From Reyranella aquatilis (GTDB taxonomy: Bacteria; Pseudomonadota; Alphaproteobacteria; Reyranellales; Reyranellaceae), in assembly GCF_020880995.1 (NCBI RefSeq), contig NZ_JAJISD010000018.1, positions 1 through 64,000 of the forward strand: DNA of 64,000 bases, read 5' to 3'. The notes under the pieces were generated by a model that was given only the letters and a program-made list of their open reading frames with translations, did no database searches and was not told the DNA's origin. Position numbers and translations under genes: made by a program. Positions 36,038 through 44,963 of the stretch are shown here, piece by piece (the stretch's first letter is position 1; the number at the start of each line of letters is the position of its first letter).

Positions 36038-36421
36038 CTAGTTCCTCACGCAGGACAGATCGCCTTCCTGGCAGTCGAGCTGGGTCTCGAGATCCTTCAC
36101 GCGCACGAGAGTCAGGCGGGCCTGGCAGGAGGCGACGATCATCCCGTGGATCGAGCCGCCAGTGGTCGGCGCGCCGATGAAGTCGCACTCCTTGTCGCGG
36201 AACCGGATCCACGCCTCCTCCGCGGCCTGCAGCCGCGCACGGCTCTCGGGCCCGAGGCGCGCCCGCAGCTTCGTATAGGCGGCGTTCAACTGCCTGTCGG
36301 CGTCCTGAAGGGTCGTGCCGACCTCCCGGTTGAGTTCCATCTGGCTCTGGGCATGAACGGGCGGCGCCAACGCCTGCAGCGCCACGACGGACGCGAGGAG
36401 CGCAGCGACCCGGCCGATCAT
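36038..36421 (-). CDS. LprI-like (DUF1311) secreted protein
   Basis: A 127-residue exported protein: a signal peptide ends at VHA-QS near residue 25, then comes a domain of the lysozyme-inhibitor LprI type (DUF1311). Typical text is QLNAAYTKLRARLG and AAEEAWIRFRDKECDF, with Cys residues at the domain end (CQARL, CQEGDLSC) able to form disulphides. It may protect against lysozyme or play a general envelope role. Its start overlaps the SDR stop by 4 bases (36418-36421). Confidence 0.82.
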   Translation of the reverse strand: MIGRVAALLASVVALQALAPPVHAQSQMELNREVGTTLQDADRQLNAAYTKLRARLGPESRARLQAAEEAWIRFRDKECDFIGAPTTGGSIHGMIVASCQARLTLVRVKDLETQLDCQEGDLSCVRN

Positions 36422-37206
36422 CGCGGCCAGGCCCGGAGCGACACCAGCCCGCCGTCGATCGGGAGCAGAATTCCGGTCACCCAGCGCGATTCGTCCGAGG
36501 CGAGATAGACGGCGCCGTGCGCGATGTCCCAGGCGGTCCCCTCGACCTGCATCGGCACCATCTTCTTGCGCCGTTCGCGTGCCTCGGCGCCGAGATGCGC
36601 CACCATCGGCGTGTGCACCGAACCCACGATGATGCAGTTTGCGCGGATGTTCTGCGTCGCATAGTCGGCCGCGACGGACATGGTGAAACCATGCAGACCC
36701 GCCTTGGCGGTGGCGTAGGCCACGGCACCCGCGCTGCCCATCAGCCCCACGGCGCCGGCGATCGACGAGACCATGATGATCGAGCCGCCACCGCCCTCCT
36801 TCATGCGCGGCAGGCACGACTTGGTGCAGAGCATCGTCGTCGTGAGATTGGCTTCGAGAACCTTGTTCCAGGTCTCGAGCGTCACCGTCTCGGGCGTTCC
36901 TGGCCCGCCGATGCCGACATTGTTGTGCAGGATGTCGAGCCGGCCATACTTCTTCATGGTGAAGTCGGCCATCGCCTCGGCTTCGTCGATCTTGGCCACG
37001 TCGGCCGCGAAGACCGATGCCTCTCCGCCCTCGTCCTTGATCTGCCTGGCCAGCGCCTCGGCCCGTTCGGCACCGCGATTCACGAGGACGACCTTTGCGC
37101 CCTCCTTCGCGAACAGCAGCGCCGTCGCCATGCCGTTGCCGACGCCCTCGCCGCGCGGCGCCGCGCCCGTCACCACCGCCACCTTGCCCTGCAGCCGTCC
37201 GGCCAT
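36418..37206 (-). CDS. SDR-family oxidoreductase
   Basis: Short-chain dehydrogenase of 262 residues. The glycine-rich loop is longer than usual (TGAAPRGEGVGNG at 13-25), and NNVG at 95-98 replaces NNAG. Ser147 or Ser148, Tyr164 and Lys168 (YATAK) form the catalytic set, and the C-terminus GILLPIDGGLVS is normal. It is translationally coupled to the LprI-like gene, an unexpected partner, so the overlap may simply reflect packing. Confidence 0.86.
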   Translation of the reverse strand: MAGRLQGKVAVVTGAAPRGEGVGNGMATALLFAKEGAKVVLVNRGAERAEALARQIKDEGGEASVFAADVAKIDEAEAMADFTMKKYGRLDILHNNVGIGGPGTPETVTLETWNKVLEANLTTTMLCTKSCLPRMKEGGGGSIIMVSSIAGAVGLMGSAGAVAYATAKAGLHGFTMSVAADYATQNIRANCIIVGSVHTPMVAHLGAEARERRKKMVPMQVEGTAWDIAHGAVYLASDESRWVTGILLPIDGGLVSLRAWPR

Positions 37207-37262
37207 GTCTACTCTCCGCCCAGATGATTTCAGGCGCGGACCTTAGCCGGGAGAAGAACGGA

Positions 37263-37754
37263 ATGACCAGCAGGACAGACATGTTCGAAGGCGGGTGCAC
37301 CTGCCGGCACGTGCGCTATCGCCTCACATCGAAGCCGCTGTTCGTCCATTGCTGCCACTGCCGCTGGTGCCAGCGGGATACAGGTACGGCCTTCGCAATG
37401 AACGCGATGATCGAGGCGGACAGGGTCGAGCGACTGGGCGGCGAGGTCGAGGTGATCGACACGCCGACGCTCAGTGGCAATGGTCAGAGGATCGCGCGTT
37501 GCCCGAGATGCCGCATCGCGCTGTGGAGCAACTATTCCGGCGCCGGACCGACCATCCATTTCGTACGGGTCGGCACGCTCGACGAGCCCGATCGGCTGCC
37601 GCCCGACGTCCATATCTTCACGATGAGCAAGCAACCCTGGGTCGCCCTGCCAACCGGGGTTCCTGCGGTCGCTGAGTATTACGACCGCAACGAACTATGG
37701 CCGAGCGAGAGCCTCGACCGTTTCGCCGCACACAAGGCGAAGAACGCGTCCTGA
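37263..37754 (+). CDS. GFA-family zinc protein (CENP-V/Gfa type)
   Basis: A 163-residue cytoplasmic protein of the glutathione-dependent formaldehyde-activating type. Zinc ligands are visible: CTC at 12-14, CC-x-C at 30-33 and Cys36, then CPRC at 80-83. The family name comes from Gfa; most members have no proven activity. It starts 56 bp from the divergent SDR and its stop lies just before that of the convergent epoxide hydrolase. Confidence 0.88.
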   Translation: MTSRTDMFEGGCTCRHVRYRLTSKPLFVHCCHCRWCQRDTGTAFAMNAMIEADRVERLGGEVEVIDTPTLSGNGQRIARCPRCRIALWSNYSGAGPTIHFVRVGTLDEPDRLPPDVHIFTMSKQPWVALPTGVPAVAEYYDRNELWPSESLDRFAAHKAKNAS

Positions 37755-37755
37755 A

Positions 37756-38778
37756 CTAGGACCAATAGCCCGCCAGTTTCGTCGCCAGCCATTTCGCCAG
37801 GGCGGCGTTGACGGCGACGGGCTGTTCCTGCGCCATCCAGTGGCCGGATTGCACGATCCCTTCGGTGAGGTCAGCGCAGTGGCGGCGCATCGGCTCCGCG
37901 AGCTTCGAGGTCATCGTCTCGCAGGTCGTGTCGTAGGCGCCATGCAGGAAGAGGACCGGCATCGCGAGCCTGCCATCGTTCTTCGCCCGCTTCGAATAGG
38001 CGGCGTTGGCCTTGTGGTTCATGTACCAGGAGTCGGGACCGAAGAAGCCGTTCCGGGTCAGGGCCGCGGCATAGGCCTCCACGTCCGCCTCTGTCAGCAC
38101 ATCGGGATCGCGCGGCAGGTCGGGGCAGGCGCCGCCGCCGAACCAGCCTCCGGCCATGCGAACCATCGATGTCGGCGCCGGCTTGCCGACGCGCGACGGA
38201 TCGCCCTTGCGGAACAACGCCTTCACCACGTTGCGCGGGTTGGCGTCGAAGCTCGCGCAGGCCTTGTCGAAGCTCTCCTCGTAGAAGAACTGGTAGTCCC
38301 ACTGCCCCGCCGGGAACTTCGCTTCCGGATAGATCGAGCGATCGACCAGCGGCACGACCGTCTCGAGCGTGAAGCCAGTCGGGAGATAGGGCACGCAGAG
38401 GCTCGCCACGCCCACCACCTTCTCGGGATGGTGCGCCGCCATGTTCCAGACGACCGGGCTGCCCCAGTCGTGACCGACCCAGACCGCCCTGTCCCTGCCG
38501 AGCGCCGCCAGCAGTTCGACCATGTCGGCCACGATCTCCTCCTGCGCGAAATCCTCGTGACGCGCGTAGGTGCTGGAGCGGCCGTAGCCGCGCATGTCGG
38601 GGGCGATGCAGCGGAAGCCCAGCGCCGCGAAGGCCGGAAGCTGGTGCCGCCACGAGAGCGACAGCTCGGGCCAGCCGTGCACGAAGACGATCAAAGGGGC
38701 GTCTTTCGCTCCGCAGGCGAGATAGCCCGTCGTGTGGCGGGCGGTCTTGACGGTGTGTTCGGTGACCGGGAATGTCAT
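37756..38778 (-). CDS. Alpha/beta hydrolase, epoxide hydrolase type
   Basis: A 340-residue alpha/beta hydrolase. The oxyanion motif HGWPE is at 34-38, the nucleophile Asp104 sits in VGHDWGSP, and the catalytic His is in QSGHWMAQEQP near residue 315. An Asp nucleophile with HGWPE is the mark of epoxide hydrolases rather than esterases. Tyrosines in the lid, such as WYMNHKANAAY, could activate the epoxide. The start at 38778 leaves only 17 bp to the start of the divergent crotonase gene, so its ribosome site is weak and lies close to the other start. Confidence 0.88.
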   Translation of the reverse strand: MTFPVTEHTVKTARHTTGYLACGAKDAPLIVFVHGWPELSLSWRHQLPAFAALGFRCIAPDMRGYGRSSTYARHEDFAQEEIVADMVELLAALGRDRAVWVGHDWGSPVVWNMAAHHPEKVVGVASLCVPYLPTGFTLETVVPLVDRSIYPEAKFPAGQWDYQFFYEESFDKACASFDANPRNVVKALFRKGDPSRVGKPAPTSMVRMAGGWFGGGACPDLPRDPDVLTEADVEAYAAALTRNGFFGPDSWYMNHKANAAYSKRAKNDGRLAMPVLFLHGAYDTTCETMTSKLAEPMRRHCADLTEGIVQSGHWMAQEQPVAVNAALAKWLATKLAGYWS

Positions 38779-38795
38779 GGCAAGGAGAAGGTCAC

Positions 38796-39608
38796 ATGGA
38801 AATCGATACCGGCACAACAGAACTCTTGTGCAGCGTCCGCGACGGCGTCGCGCTGATCACGCTGAACCGCCCCGAGGCGCGCAACGCGATGTCGCCCGAC
38901 CTCACCGAGGCGCTGCGCAACCAGATCAAGGCCCGCGGCGACGACGATGCCGTGGGCGCCCTTCTGATCACCGGCGCCGGCACCGCCTTCTGCAGCGGCG
39001 GCGACGTGAAGGGCATGGGCGGCCGCGGCCCGCGCGGCCAGATGAGCTACGAGGAGCGGCTGGCCGACCTGCGCTGGCGGCAGACGCATCTCACCGGCGC
39101 GCTGGTCGCGGTGCGCAAGCCGACCATTGCGGCGCTGCCCGGCGCCGCGGCCGGCGCGGGCCTCGCGATCGCGCTTGCCTGCGACATCCGCATCGCGGCG
39201 AAATCGGCCTTCTGCACCACCGGCTACGCCAAGATCGGCCTTTCGGGAGACTACGGAATCTCCTGGCTGCTGACGCGCACCATCGGCCCGATGCGGGCGC
39301 GCGAGCTGATGTTCACCTCCGAGAAGGTCGGCGCCGAGCGCTGCGAGCAGATCGGCCTCGTCAACCGCGTGGTCGACGACGCCAAGCTGCAGGAGGAGGC
39401 CTTCGCCTTCGCCAAGTCGCTGGCCGAAGGACCTCGCGTCGCGCTGCGCCACATGAAGGACAATCTCGACGAAGCGCTGCACATCGACTACTCGCTGGCG
39501 CACCATCGCGAGGCCGAGCGCCTGGTCCAGTCGTCGCGCACCGAGGATCACAAGGAAGCGGTGGCGTCCTTCGTCGAGAAGCGCAAGCCGGTGTTCAAGG
39601 GGCGGTAA
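38796..39608 (+). CDS. Enoyl-CoA hydratase/isomerase family protein
   Basis: Crotonase-fold protein of 270 residues with the oxyanion-hole parts TAFCSGGDVKGM and AALPGAAAGAGLAIALACDIRIA. It has GYAKIGLSGDYGISWLL where catalytic residues usually lie; Asp rather than Glu is found there, which is common in isomerases and in catabolic crotonases. The ATG at 38796 has AGGAGAAGG upstream. It is the only plus-strand gene here before a dispersed palindrome and faces a second crotonase gene on the other strand. Confidence 0.87.
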   Translation: MEIDTGTTELLCSVRDGVALITLNRPEARNAMSPDLTEALRNQIKARGDDDAVGALLITGAGTAFCSGGDVKGMGGRGPRGQMSYEERLADLRWRQTHLTGALVAVRKPTIAALPGAAAGAGLAIALACDIRIAAKSAFCTTGYAKIGLSGDYGISWLLTRTIGPMRARELMFTSEKVGAERCEQIGLVNRVVDDAKLQEEAFAFAKSLAEGPRVALRHMKDNLDEALHIDYSLAHHREAERLVQSSRTEDHKEAVASFVEKRKPVFKGR

Positions 39609-39640
39609 GACCGCTCACTCCAGCTTCAAGAAACAACCAC

Positions 39641-39797
39641 CCTGAGGAGCGCTCCGCAGGAGCGCGTCTCGAAGGGTGGGCACGAGCACCTCGCTGTTGC
39701 CCATCCTTCGAGACGCGCGCCGGTGCGCGCTCCTCAGGATGAGGTAAGTGCTTGGATGGCTTCAATTCATTTCCGGCCAGGCTCTCAGGATGAGGTG
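39641..39797. repeat. Palindromic intergenic element, copy 2, plus partial copy
   Basis: Two arms of about 40 bp (39641-39680 and 39700-39738) form an imperfect inverted repeat. Their common core runs CCTGAGGAGCGC to GTCTCGAAGG-TGGG, and each arm has its own small GC hairpin. The core CCATCCTTCGAGAC is identical to that in the element at 121-213. A broken extra end, CTCAGGATGAGGTG, lies at 39783-39796 just before the crotonase stop. The element sits between convergent crotonase genes and covers most of the gap. Confidence 0.85.
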
Positions 39798-39802
39798 GTG
39801 CA

Positions 39803-40606
39803 TCAATCCCGGTAGTTCGCGGCCCGCTTCTGCAGGTTGGACATGATGGCTTCGAGCTGGTTGGGCGAGCCGATCAGCGTCTGCTGCTCGACCGATTCCA
39901 TCATCAGGCCGGAGGCGGCATCGGTCGCGACGGCTGCGTTCAGGAGGCGCTTGTTGGCGCGGATGGCATCGGGGCTCTTGGAGGCGATCTCGCGCGCCGT
40001 TTCCAGCGCCGCCGCCCGCGGGTCGTCGACCACGCGAGTCACGAACCCCATCTCGCGCGCCTCGGTGCCGTTGAAGATGCGGCCCGTGTAGGTGAGTTCG
40101 CGCACAACGTCCTCGCGCGCCAGATGGCGCATCAGCTGCGTGCCGGCGAGGTCGGGCACGAGGCCCCACTTGATCTCCATTACCGAGAAGCGCGCGTCCG
40201 GCGTGGCGTAGCGGATGTCCGGTCCCAGGGCGATCTGGAAGCCGCCGCCGAAGGCCACGCCATGCACGGCGGCGATCACCGGCACCGGCAGCTCGCGCCA
40301 CAGCCAGGCGCATTGCTGCGGCCGGTTGGCAATGCCGTGGGTGCGCGTAGTGAGATCGCGCACGCCCGGCACCGCGTCGCCTTCTGCCTTCATGGCCGCG
40401 AAGCTGCCCATGTCGAGGCCGGCGCAGAAGGCCTTGCCCTCGCCCGAGAGCACGACGCAGCGCAGCCCCGGCATGGCTGCGAGCTTCGCGCCCGCCTCGA
40501 TGATGCCCTCGAACATCGCGGGATCGAGCGCGTTCATCTTGTCGGCGCGGATCAGGCGGACGTCGGCCACGCCGTCCTTCAGATCGATCGAGACGCGGTC
40601 CTTCAT
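39803..40606 (-). CDS. Enoyl-CoA hydratase/isomerase family protein (crotonase)
   Basis: A 267-residue crotonase-fold protein. Typical parts are GKAFCAGLDMGSF and AAVHGVAFGGGFQIALGPDIRYA for the oxyanion hole, and SVMEIKWGLVPDLAGTQLMRHL with a Glu at the first catalytic position. The end HLLNAA-type helix is intact. It is the last gene of a three-gene unit: TauE/SafE, a 66-residue protein and this enzyme, each joined to the next by an ATGA overlap. The link between a membrane anion exporter type and a CoA enzyme is unexplained. Confidence 0.88.
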   Translation of the reverse strand: MKDRVSIDLKDGVADVRLIRADKMNALDPAMFEGIIEAGAKLAAMPGLRCVVLSGEGKAFCAGLDMGSFAAMKAEGDAVPGVRDLTTRTHGIANRPQQCAWLWRELPVPVIAAVHGVAFGGGFQIALGPDIRYATPDARFSVMEIKWGLVPDLAGTQLMRHLAREDVVRELTYTGRIFNGTEAREMGFVTRVVDDPRAAALETAREIASKSPDAIRANKRLLNAAVATDAASGLMMESVEQQTLIGSPNQLEAIMSNLQKRAANYRD

Positions 40607-40803
40607 TTTTCACCCTCCGATTTCATCCATTCGCGCAGACGACGCTTCACTTCCTCGGGGTCCACGCGTCGGGGCGGCTCGAGGCTGCCGTCGGCGCTCT
40701 TGGGCCACATCATCACCGCGATGCCGCGCTGCACATCGGCAAAGCTGCAATCGTCCGGCAGCCGGTCGAGCAGCGCCCGGACCTGATCCTTCACAGTGCT
40801 CAT
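40603..40803 (-). CDS. 66-residue protein, unknown function
   Basis: A small soluble protein with a helical N-terminus (VKDQVRALLDRLPDDCSFADV) that resembles the DRLPDDxSxxDVxxxL pattern seen in many small alphaproteobacterial antitoxin-like proteins. The C-terminal half (RRVDPEEVKRRLREWMKSE) is charged and probably helical. It lies between TauE/SafE and crotonase genes with 4-base overlaps on both sides (40800-40803 and 40603-40606), so it must be translated in step with them. No toxin gene is nearby, so the antitoxin likeness is only a hint. Confidence 0.7.
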   Translation of the reverse strand: MSTVKDQVRALLDRLPDDCSFADVQRGIAVMMWPKSADGSLEPPRRVDPEEVKRRLREWMKSEGEK

Positions 40804-41555
40804 CGCGTCACCATCAGCCAGATGCCCTGCCCTATGTAGACCGCGCCGAGCGCCAGGATCACCCGTCGGGTCCAGTGGTAGAACTGCTTGTCCGACATAC
40901 GGTCGAGGAAGCTGCGCGACAAGGTGGTCCCGATCACCGCGAAGACGGCGGCGTAGCCCATGACCAGCCACTGTTCCAGTTCGCGGCCGGCCGGTCCTTC
41001 GATCACCATGGCGAAGTAGAGCACCTTCGTGAGATGGCCCAGCACCTGCGCAGCGGCCTTGGTGGCCACGTTGACCTGCCGCGTCATGCCCGTCCGGACG
41101 TAGAAGATATCGAGCAGCGGGCCGGTCACGCCCGAGACAAGCTGGATGGCTCCCCCGATCGCGCCCGCGAGAAAGGCCTGGCCGCCGCGCTCGATGTTGG
41201 GGGCGATGCGCTGCGGCACCGCGAGCGCAATGAACGGCGTCGCGCCGACCGCCATCAACACCAGCGCCTTGTCGGGTACGAAATCGAAGAAGGAGAACAC
41301 GACCAGCGAGGCCATGGCGCCGGCGCCGAACTGCAGCACGACGTTCCAGTTGACGTGATGGCGCCACAGCCAGGCGCGCCAGCCGTTGGCCGCGATCTGG
41401 ATGACGCCATGGAACACCATGGCGACCGGCACCGGCAGCAGGAGCAGCAGGAAGCCGATCAGAAGCATCCCGCCCGCCATGCCGAAGATGCCGGAGACGA
41501 ACGAGGTCACGACGGCAACGACCGCGAGCGCCGCCAGGACGGGAAGCGAGAACAT
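40800..41555 (-). CDS. TauE/SafE-family membrane exporter
   Basis: Integral membrane protein of 251 residues with about eight helices and two related halves, as in the TauE/SafE anion exporter family. The first half has SFVSGIFGMAGGMLLIGFLLL near residue 18, shortened here to FVSGIFGMAGGMLLIG, and the second has GGAIQLVSGVTGPLLDIFYV. Members move sulfite, sulfoacetate or other organic anions. The reading frame stays open far upstream, but the ATG at 41555 starts the first helix. It is the first gene of the coupled triplet. Confidence 0.87.
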   Translation of the reverse strand: MFSLPVLAALAVVAVVTSFVSGIFGMAGGMLLIGFLLLLLPVPVAMVFHGVIQIAANGWRAWLWRHHVNWNVVLQFGAGAMASLVVFSFFDFVPDKALVLMAVGATPFIALAVPQRIAPNIERGGQAFLAGAIGGAIQLVSGVTGPLLDIFYVRTGMTRQVNVATKAAAQVLGHLTKVLYFAMVIEGPAGRELEQWLVMGYAAVFAVIGTTLSRSFLDRMSDKQFYHWTRRVILALGAVYIGQGIWLMVTR

Positions 41556-41613
41556 CGGCAGTGGGCGTAGCGCAGCGTGCAGACCGTGTCGAGGATGGGC
41601 TAGGGTGCCGGCC

Positions 41614-43047
41614 ATGACCGACACAGATCTTCTCTTCACCCCGGCCGTGCAGGCCGCCGCCCTCATACGCCGTAAGAAGCTTTCGCCCGTCGAATATCTC
41701 GATGCTGTGCTGAAAGCCGCCGAGCGGGCCAATCCTCGCATCAACTGCTTCCGCGAGGTCATGGTCGACCGGGCGCGACGCGACGCGAAGAAGGCGGAGG
41801 AGGCCGTCACACGCGGTGAACGCCTAGGGCCGCTGCACGGAATCCCGATCAGCGTGAAGGATCTGGTCGATGTCGAAGGCGCGCCGACCCGCCACGGCTC
41901 GGCGATCTTCGAAGGCAACGGCCCGGCCGCCGCTGACGATCTGCTGGTGCAGCGCCTGCGGGCCGCCGGCGCGGTCATCTTCGCCAAGGCGACCACGCCT
42001 GAGTTCGGCGTCAAGGGCCTGACCGACGGCCCGTTCGGCGTGACCCGCAACCCGTGGAACCTCGAACGTACGCCGGGCGGATCCAGCGGCGGCGGCGCGG
42101 CGGCGGTGGCCGCGGGCCTCGGCCCCCTGTCGCTCGGCACCGACGGTGCGGGCTCGGTACGCGGCCCCGCCTCCTGCTCGGGCCTGGTCGGCCTCAAGCC
42201 GACCCTGGGCGCAGTGCCCTACGACACGACGCGCGACGCCTACGGCAACAACATCTATGCCGGCCCCCTGGCGCGCTCCGTCACCGACGCCGCGATCATG
42301 CATTCGGTGCTGGTCGGCCCCAGCGACAAGGATCCGTGGACCCTGTCGGGTCCTTCACAGAAGCCGCTCTCCCCGAAGCTGGCGGGCAGCGACCTGGCCG
42401 GCGTCCGCATCGGCTACATCGAGCGCACGGCCAACCCCCGCGTGGCCGCCGACGTGCGCGACAACACCCGCGCCTCGCTCGCGGCCTGGGAGGCGATGGG
42501 CGTCGAGATCGAGGAGGTCACCGAGAAGATCGACTGGATCGAATACGAAGGCCGGGTGCTCTACCAGGCGAACTTCGCCGTCTTCTGCGCGCAGTATCTG
42601 CCAAAGTGGCAGAACCAGATGGACCCGGTGACGCTCGCCTTCATGGAGCGTGGCGCCAAATTCACACTGGCGGACTTCCGCAATGCGCAGTTCGCCCGCA
42701 CGGCCTTGTTCCGCAAGATCCAGTCGCTGTTCGATCGTTACGACTTCCTGGTGATGCCGACCAACGCCCGCACCGCGCTCGACGTGACGCACGACGCGGC
42801 CAACGACGAGGTCATGATCGACGGCGTGAAGTGCGGCATCACCCGGCAGGGATGGACCTCCTACCAGTATCCCTTCAACCTGACCGGCCACCCCGCCTGC
42901 GCCTACCCGTCCGGCTTCGGCACGGACGGGCTGCCGACTTCGGTACAGGTCGTCGGCAAGTGGGGAGCGGAGACCGACGTGCTGCGCATGGGCGCCCTGC
43001 TCGAAGGCGCACGTCCGTGGGCGCAACATCGCCCGCCAGCGGCCTGA
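41614..43047 (+). CDS. Amidase (amidase-signature family)
   Basis: Amidase-signature hydrolase of 477 residues. The triad is Lys82 (PISVKD), Ser157 (GGSSGGG at 155-161) and Ser181 (GTDGAGSVRGPAS). The motif ends in Gly instead of the usual Ser, a tolerated position. It acts on an unknown amide in the cytoplasm. It is not close to the AtzE or AtzF types: there is no small subunit gene next to it. It is divergent from the TauE/SafE triplet, 58 bp apart, and its stop abuts that of the TRAP permease gene. Confidence 0.9.
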   Translation: MTDTDLLFTPAVQAAALIRRKKLSPVEYLDAVLKAAERANPRINCFREVMVDRARRDAKKAEEAVTRGERLGPLHGIPISVKDLVDVEGAPTRHGSAIFEGNGPAAADDLLVQRLRAAGAVIFAKATTPEFGVKGLTDGPFGVTRNPWNLERTPGGSSGGGAAAVAAGLGPLSLGTDGAGSVRGPASCSGLVGLKPTLGAVPYDTTRDAYGNNIYAGPLARSVTDAAIMHSVLVGPSDKDPWTLSGPSQKPLSPKLAGSDLAGVRIGYIERTANPRVAADVRDNTRASLAAWEAMGVEIEEVTEKIDWIEYEGRVLYQANFAVFCAQYLPKWQNQMDPVTLAFMERGAKFTLADFRNAQFARTALFRKIQSLFDRYDFLVMPTNARTALDVTHDAANDEVMIDGVKCGITRQGWTSYQYPFNLTGHPACAYPSGFGTDGLPTSVQVVGKWGAETDVLRMGALLEGARPWAQHRPPAA

Positions 43048-44352
43048 TCAGTCGAAGGCGAGCCGCGGCAACCACAGCGCCATGTCCTGCCAGTAGATCA
43101 GCAGGACGGTCATCAGCAGCATGGTGATGAAGAAGGGCACGGTGCCGCGGAACACCTCGGCGATCGAGCCCTCGCCGCGCACCGCTTGGATGACGTAGAG
43201 CGTCATGCCAACGGGCGGGCTGATCAGGCTGATCTCGCACATCAGCACGAGAAACACGCCGAACCAGACCGGATCGATGCCGGCCGCCTTGATCAGGGGG
43301 AACACTAGCGGCAGCGTACCGACCATCATCGGCAGCGTCTCGAAGAAGGTGCCGAGGATGACGTAGAAGGCGAACAGTACCCAGATCAGGGTGATGGCAT
43401 CGAGCTTCATCCCCGCCACATAGGTCGTCAGGGCTCCGGTTGCGCCGAGCAGGCCCAGCACGAAATTCATGGCGAAAGCACCGGCCAGGATCAGCATCGA
43501 GAGCGCGGTCAGGTTCACCGTCGAGAGGAAGGCGTCGTGCAGCATCCTGATCGTCAGCCGGCGGTAGAATGCGGCGATCGGCAGGGCCGCTACCACGGCC
43601 AGGGCTGCCGCCTCCGTCGGTGTCGCCCAGCCGAGATAGATCGAACCCATGATGACGATGAAGATCAGCGACGGTGCGACGAGGCCGCTCAGCCGCGCGA
43701 GGCGGACCGGGAGTGGGTCGACGACCGGCTCACGCGGCGCGATCGCGGGATTGCGGATCGCCAGCACGACGATGCACAGCATGAACATCAGAGTGAGGAT
43801 CGCGCCGGGCACCACGCCGGCGGCATAGAGCCGGGCGACCGAGGTATTGGTCAGCACGCCGTAGATGATGAAGCCGATGCCGGGCGGGATCAGGTTGCCG
43901 AGCGACCCGCCGGCGGCGATCGATCCCAGTACCATCGGCGTGCTGTACTTGCGCGTCTTGAACGACGGCAGCGCCACGGTGGCGATAGTCGCTGCGGTCG
44001 CAACCGAGGAGCCCGACACGGCCGAGAACAGCGCCGAGGAGGCGACATTGGTGTGCAGCAGGCCGCCCGGCAGCGGATTGAGCCAGTCCGACAGGGAGCG
44101 GTACATTTGGTCGGTGGAACCGCAGCGCACCAGGATCTCGCCCAGCAGGATGAACAGCGGCAGCGCCAGCAGCAGCGAATCGTTCATCGATTCGAAGTAG
44201 ACGACGCCCAGCGCATTGATGGCCGGCATGCCGAAATAGAGCCCGGCGCCGATCGCCCCCACGGCGAACATCACCGTGGCGATGTGCAGCCCGAGCGCCA
44301 TCAGGCCCAGCATCAGGATGAAGCCCAGGGCAACGCCGCCCGCGTCCATCAT
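43048..44352 (-). CDS. dctM: TRAP transporter large permease
   Basis: Large membrane subunit of a TRAP transporter, 434 residues with about 12 helices. DctM signatures are present: ALPLFILLGEILVRCG, SGSSVATAATIATVALP and GGSLGNLIPPGIGFIIYG, which holds the ion and substrate gate. The order is dctP, dctQ, dctM on the minus strand. Its start overlaps dctQ by four bases. TRAP systems use a sodium gradient to import carboxylates or similar acids; the substrate here is unknown. Confidence 0.93.
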   Translation of the reverse strand: MMDAGGVALGFILMLGLMALGLHIATVMFAVGAIGAGLYFGMPAINALGVVYFESMNDSLLLALPLFILLGEILVRCGSTDQMYRSLSDWLNPLPGGLLHTNVASSALFSAVSGSSVATAATIATVALPSFKTRKYSTPMVLGSIAAGGSLGNLIPPGIGFIIYGVLTNTSVARLYAAGVVPGAILTLMFMLCIVVLAIRNPAIAPREPVVDPLPVRLARLSGLVAPSLIFIVIMGSIYLGWATPTEAAALAVVAALPIAAFYRRLTIRMLHDAFLSTVNLTALSMLILAGAFAMNFVLGLLGATGALTTYVAGMKLDAITLIWVLFAFYVILGTFFETLPMMVGTLPLVFPLIKAAGIDPVWFGVFLVLMCEISLISPPVGMTLYVIQAVRGEGSIAEVFRGTVPFFITMLLMTVLLIYWQDMALWLPRLAFD

Positions 44353-44951
44353 GGCCGGACCTCCGGTCCTTCTTCGGAAAGACGTGTCTCGAGCTGACTC
44401 ACCTCCGTGCGCACCTCCTCCTCGAGCGAGGCGGGCCCGTAGAGCTGGTCGAGCAGGCCGCGGTCACGGAACAGCAGACCGACAGCGTGCGCCGCGGCGA
44501 TGCCCGTCGTCAGCGCGAACAGCGCCAGCCCCGCGAACCAGAAGGCCTGCGGAATCCAGAGCGGCGTCTGCAGCGGCGTGTTGGCCGGCTTGCCGCTCTC
44601 GAAGTTCGCGGCGAGTTCGCTCCAGCCGCGCCACGCGCAGAACAGCGCCATGCTGGCGAGCGTCAGCATGGCCAGCAGGTTGAGGAGCGTCCGCGCCAGC
44701 GGCGGCACGTAGGGAAAGAGCAGCGTGATGCGCATGTGCGAGCGCGTCACGAAGGCCCAGCAAAAGCCGCCGGCGCTGGTGATAGCCAGCACATAGCCGC
44801 TGATCTCGTCGACGCCGCGCAGCGAGAAGCCAAACCAGCGGCGGGCGACGATCTCGAACACCGTGAGGAACGAGATCGCCATCAGGATCCAGCCGCAGAT
44901 GATCGCGGCCGATCGTGCGAGCGGCGTGACCGCCGCGACGGGATTGAACAC
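44349..44951 (-). CDS. dctQ: TRAP transporter small permease
   Basis: Small membrane subunit of a TRAP transporter, 200 residues with four helices. The middle has RRWFGFSLRGVDEISGYVLA, cut here as RWFGFSLRGVDEISGY, a DctQ hallmark. The C-terminal tail after residue 165 is long and charged (SLEEEVRTEVSQLETRLSEE), which is more than most DctQ proteins have. The gene starts 12 bp after dctP and overlaps dctM by 4 bases. Confidence 0.9.
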   Translation of the reverse strand: MFNPVAAVTPLARSAAIICGWILMAISFLTVFEIVARRWFGFSLRGVDEISGYVLAITSAGGFCWAFVTRSHMRITLLFPYVPPLARTLLNLLAMLTLASMALFCAWRGWSELAANFESGKPANTPLQTPLWIPQAFWFAGLALFALTTGIAAAHAVGLLFRDRGLLDQLYGPASLEEEVRTEVSQLETRLSEEGPEVRP

Positions 44952-44963
44952 GCGGAGTACGGT

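Noticed and set aside
40603-40803. A toxin-antitoxin module at the 66-residue gene.
   Set aside because: The small protein looks a little like antitoxins, but its neighbours are a membrane exporter and a crotonase, and no toxin-like gene overlaps it.
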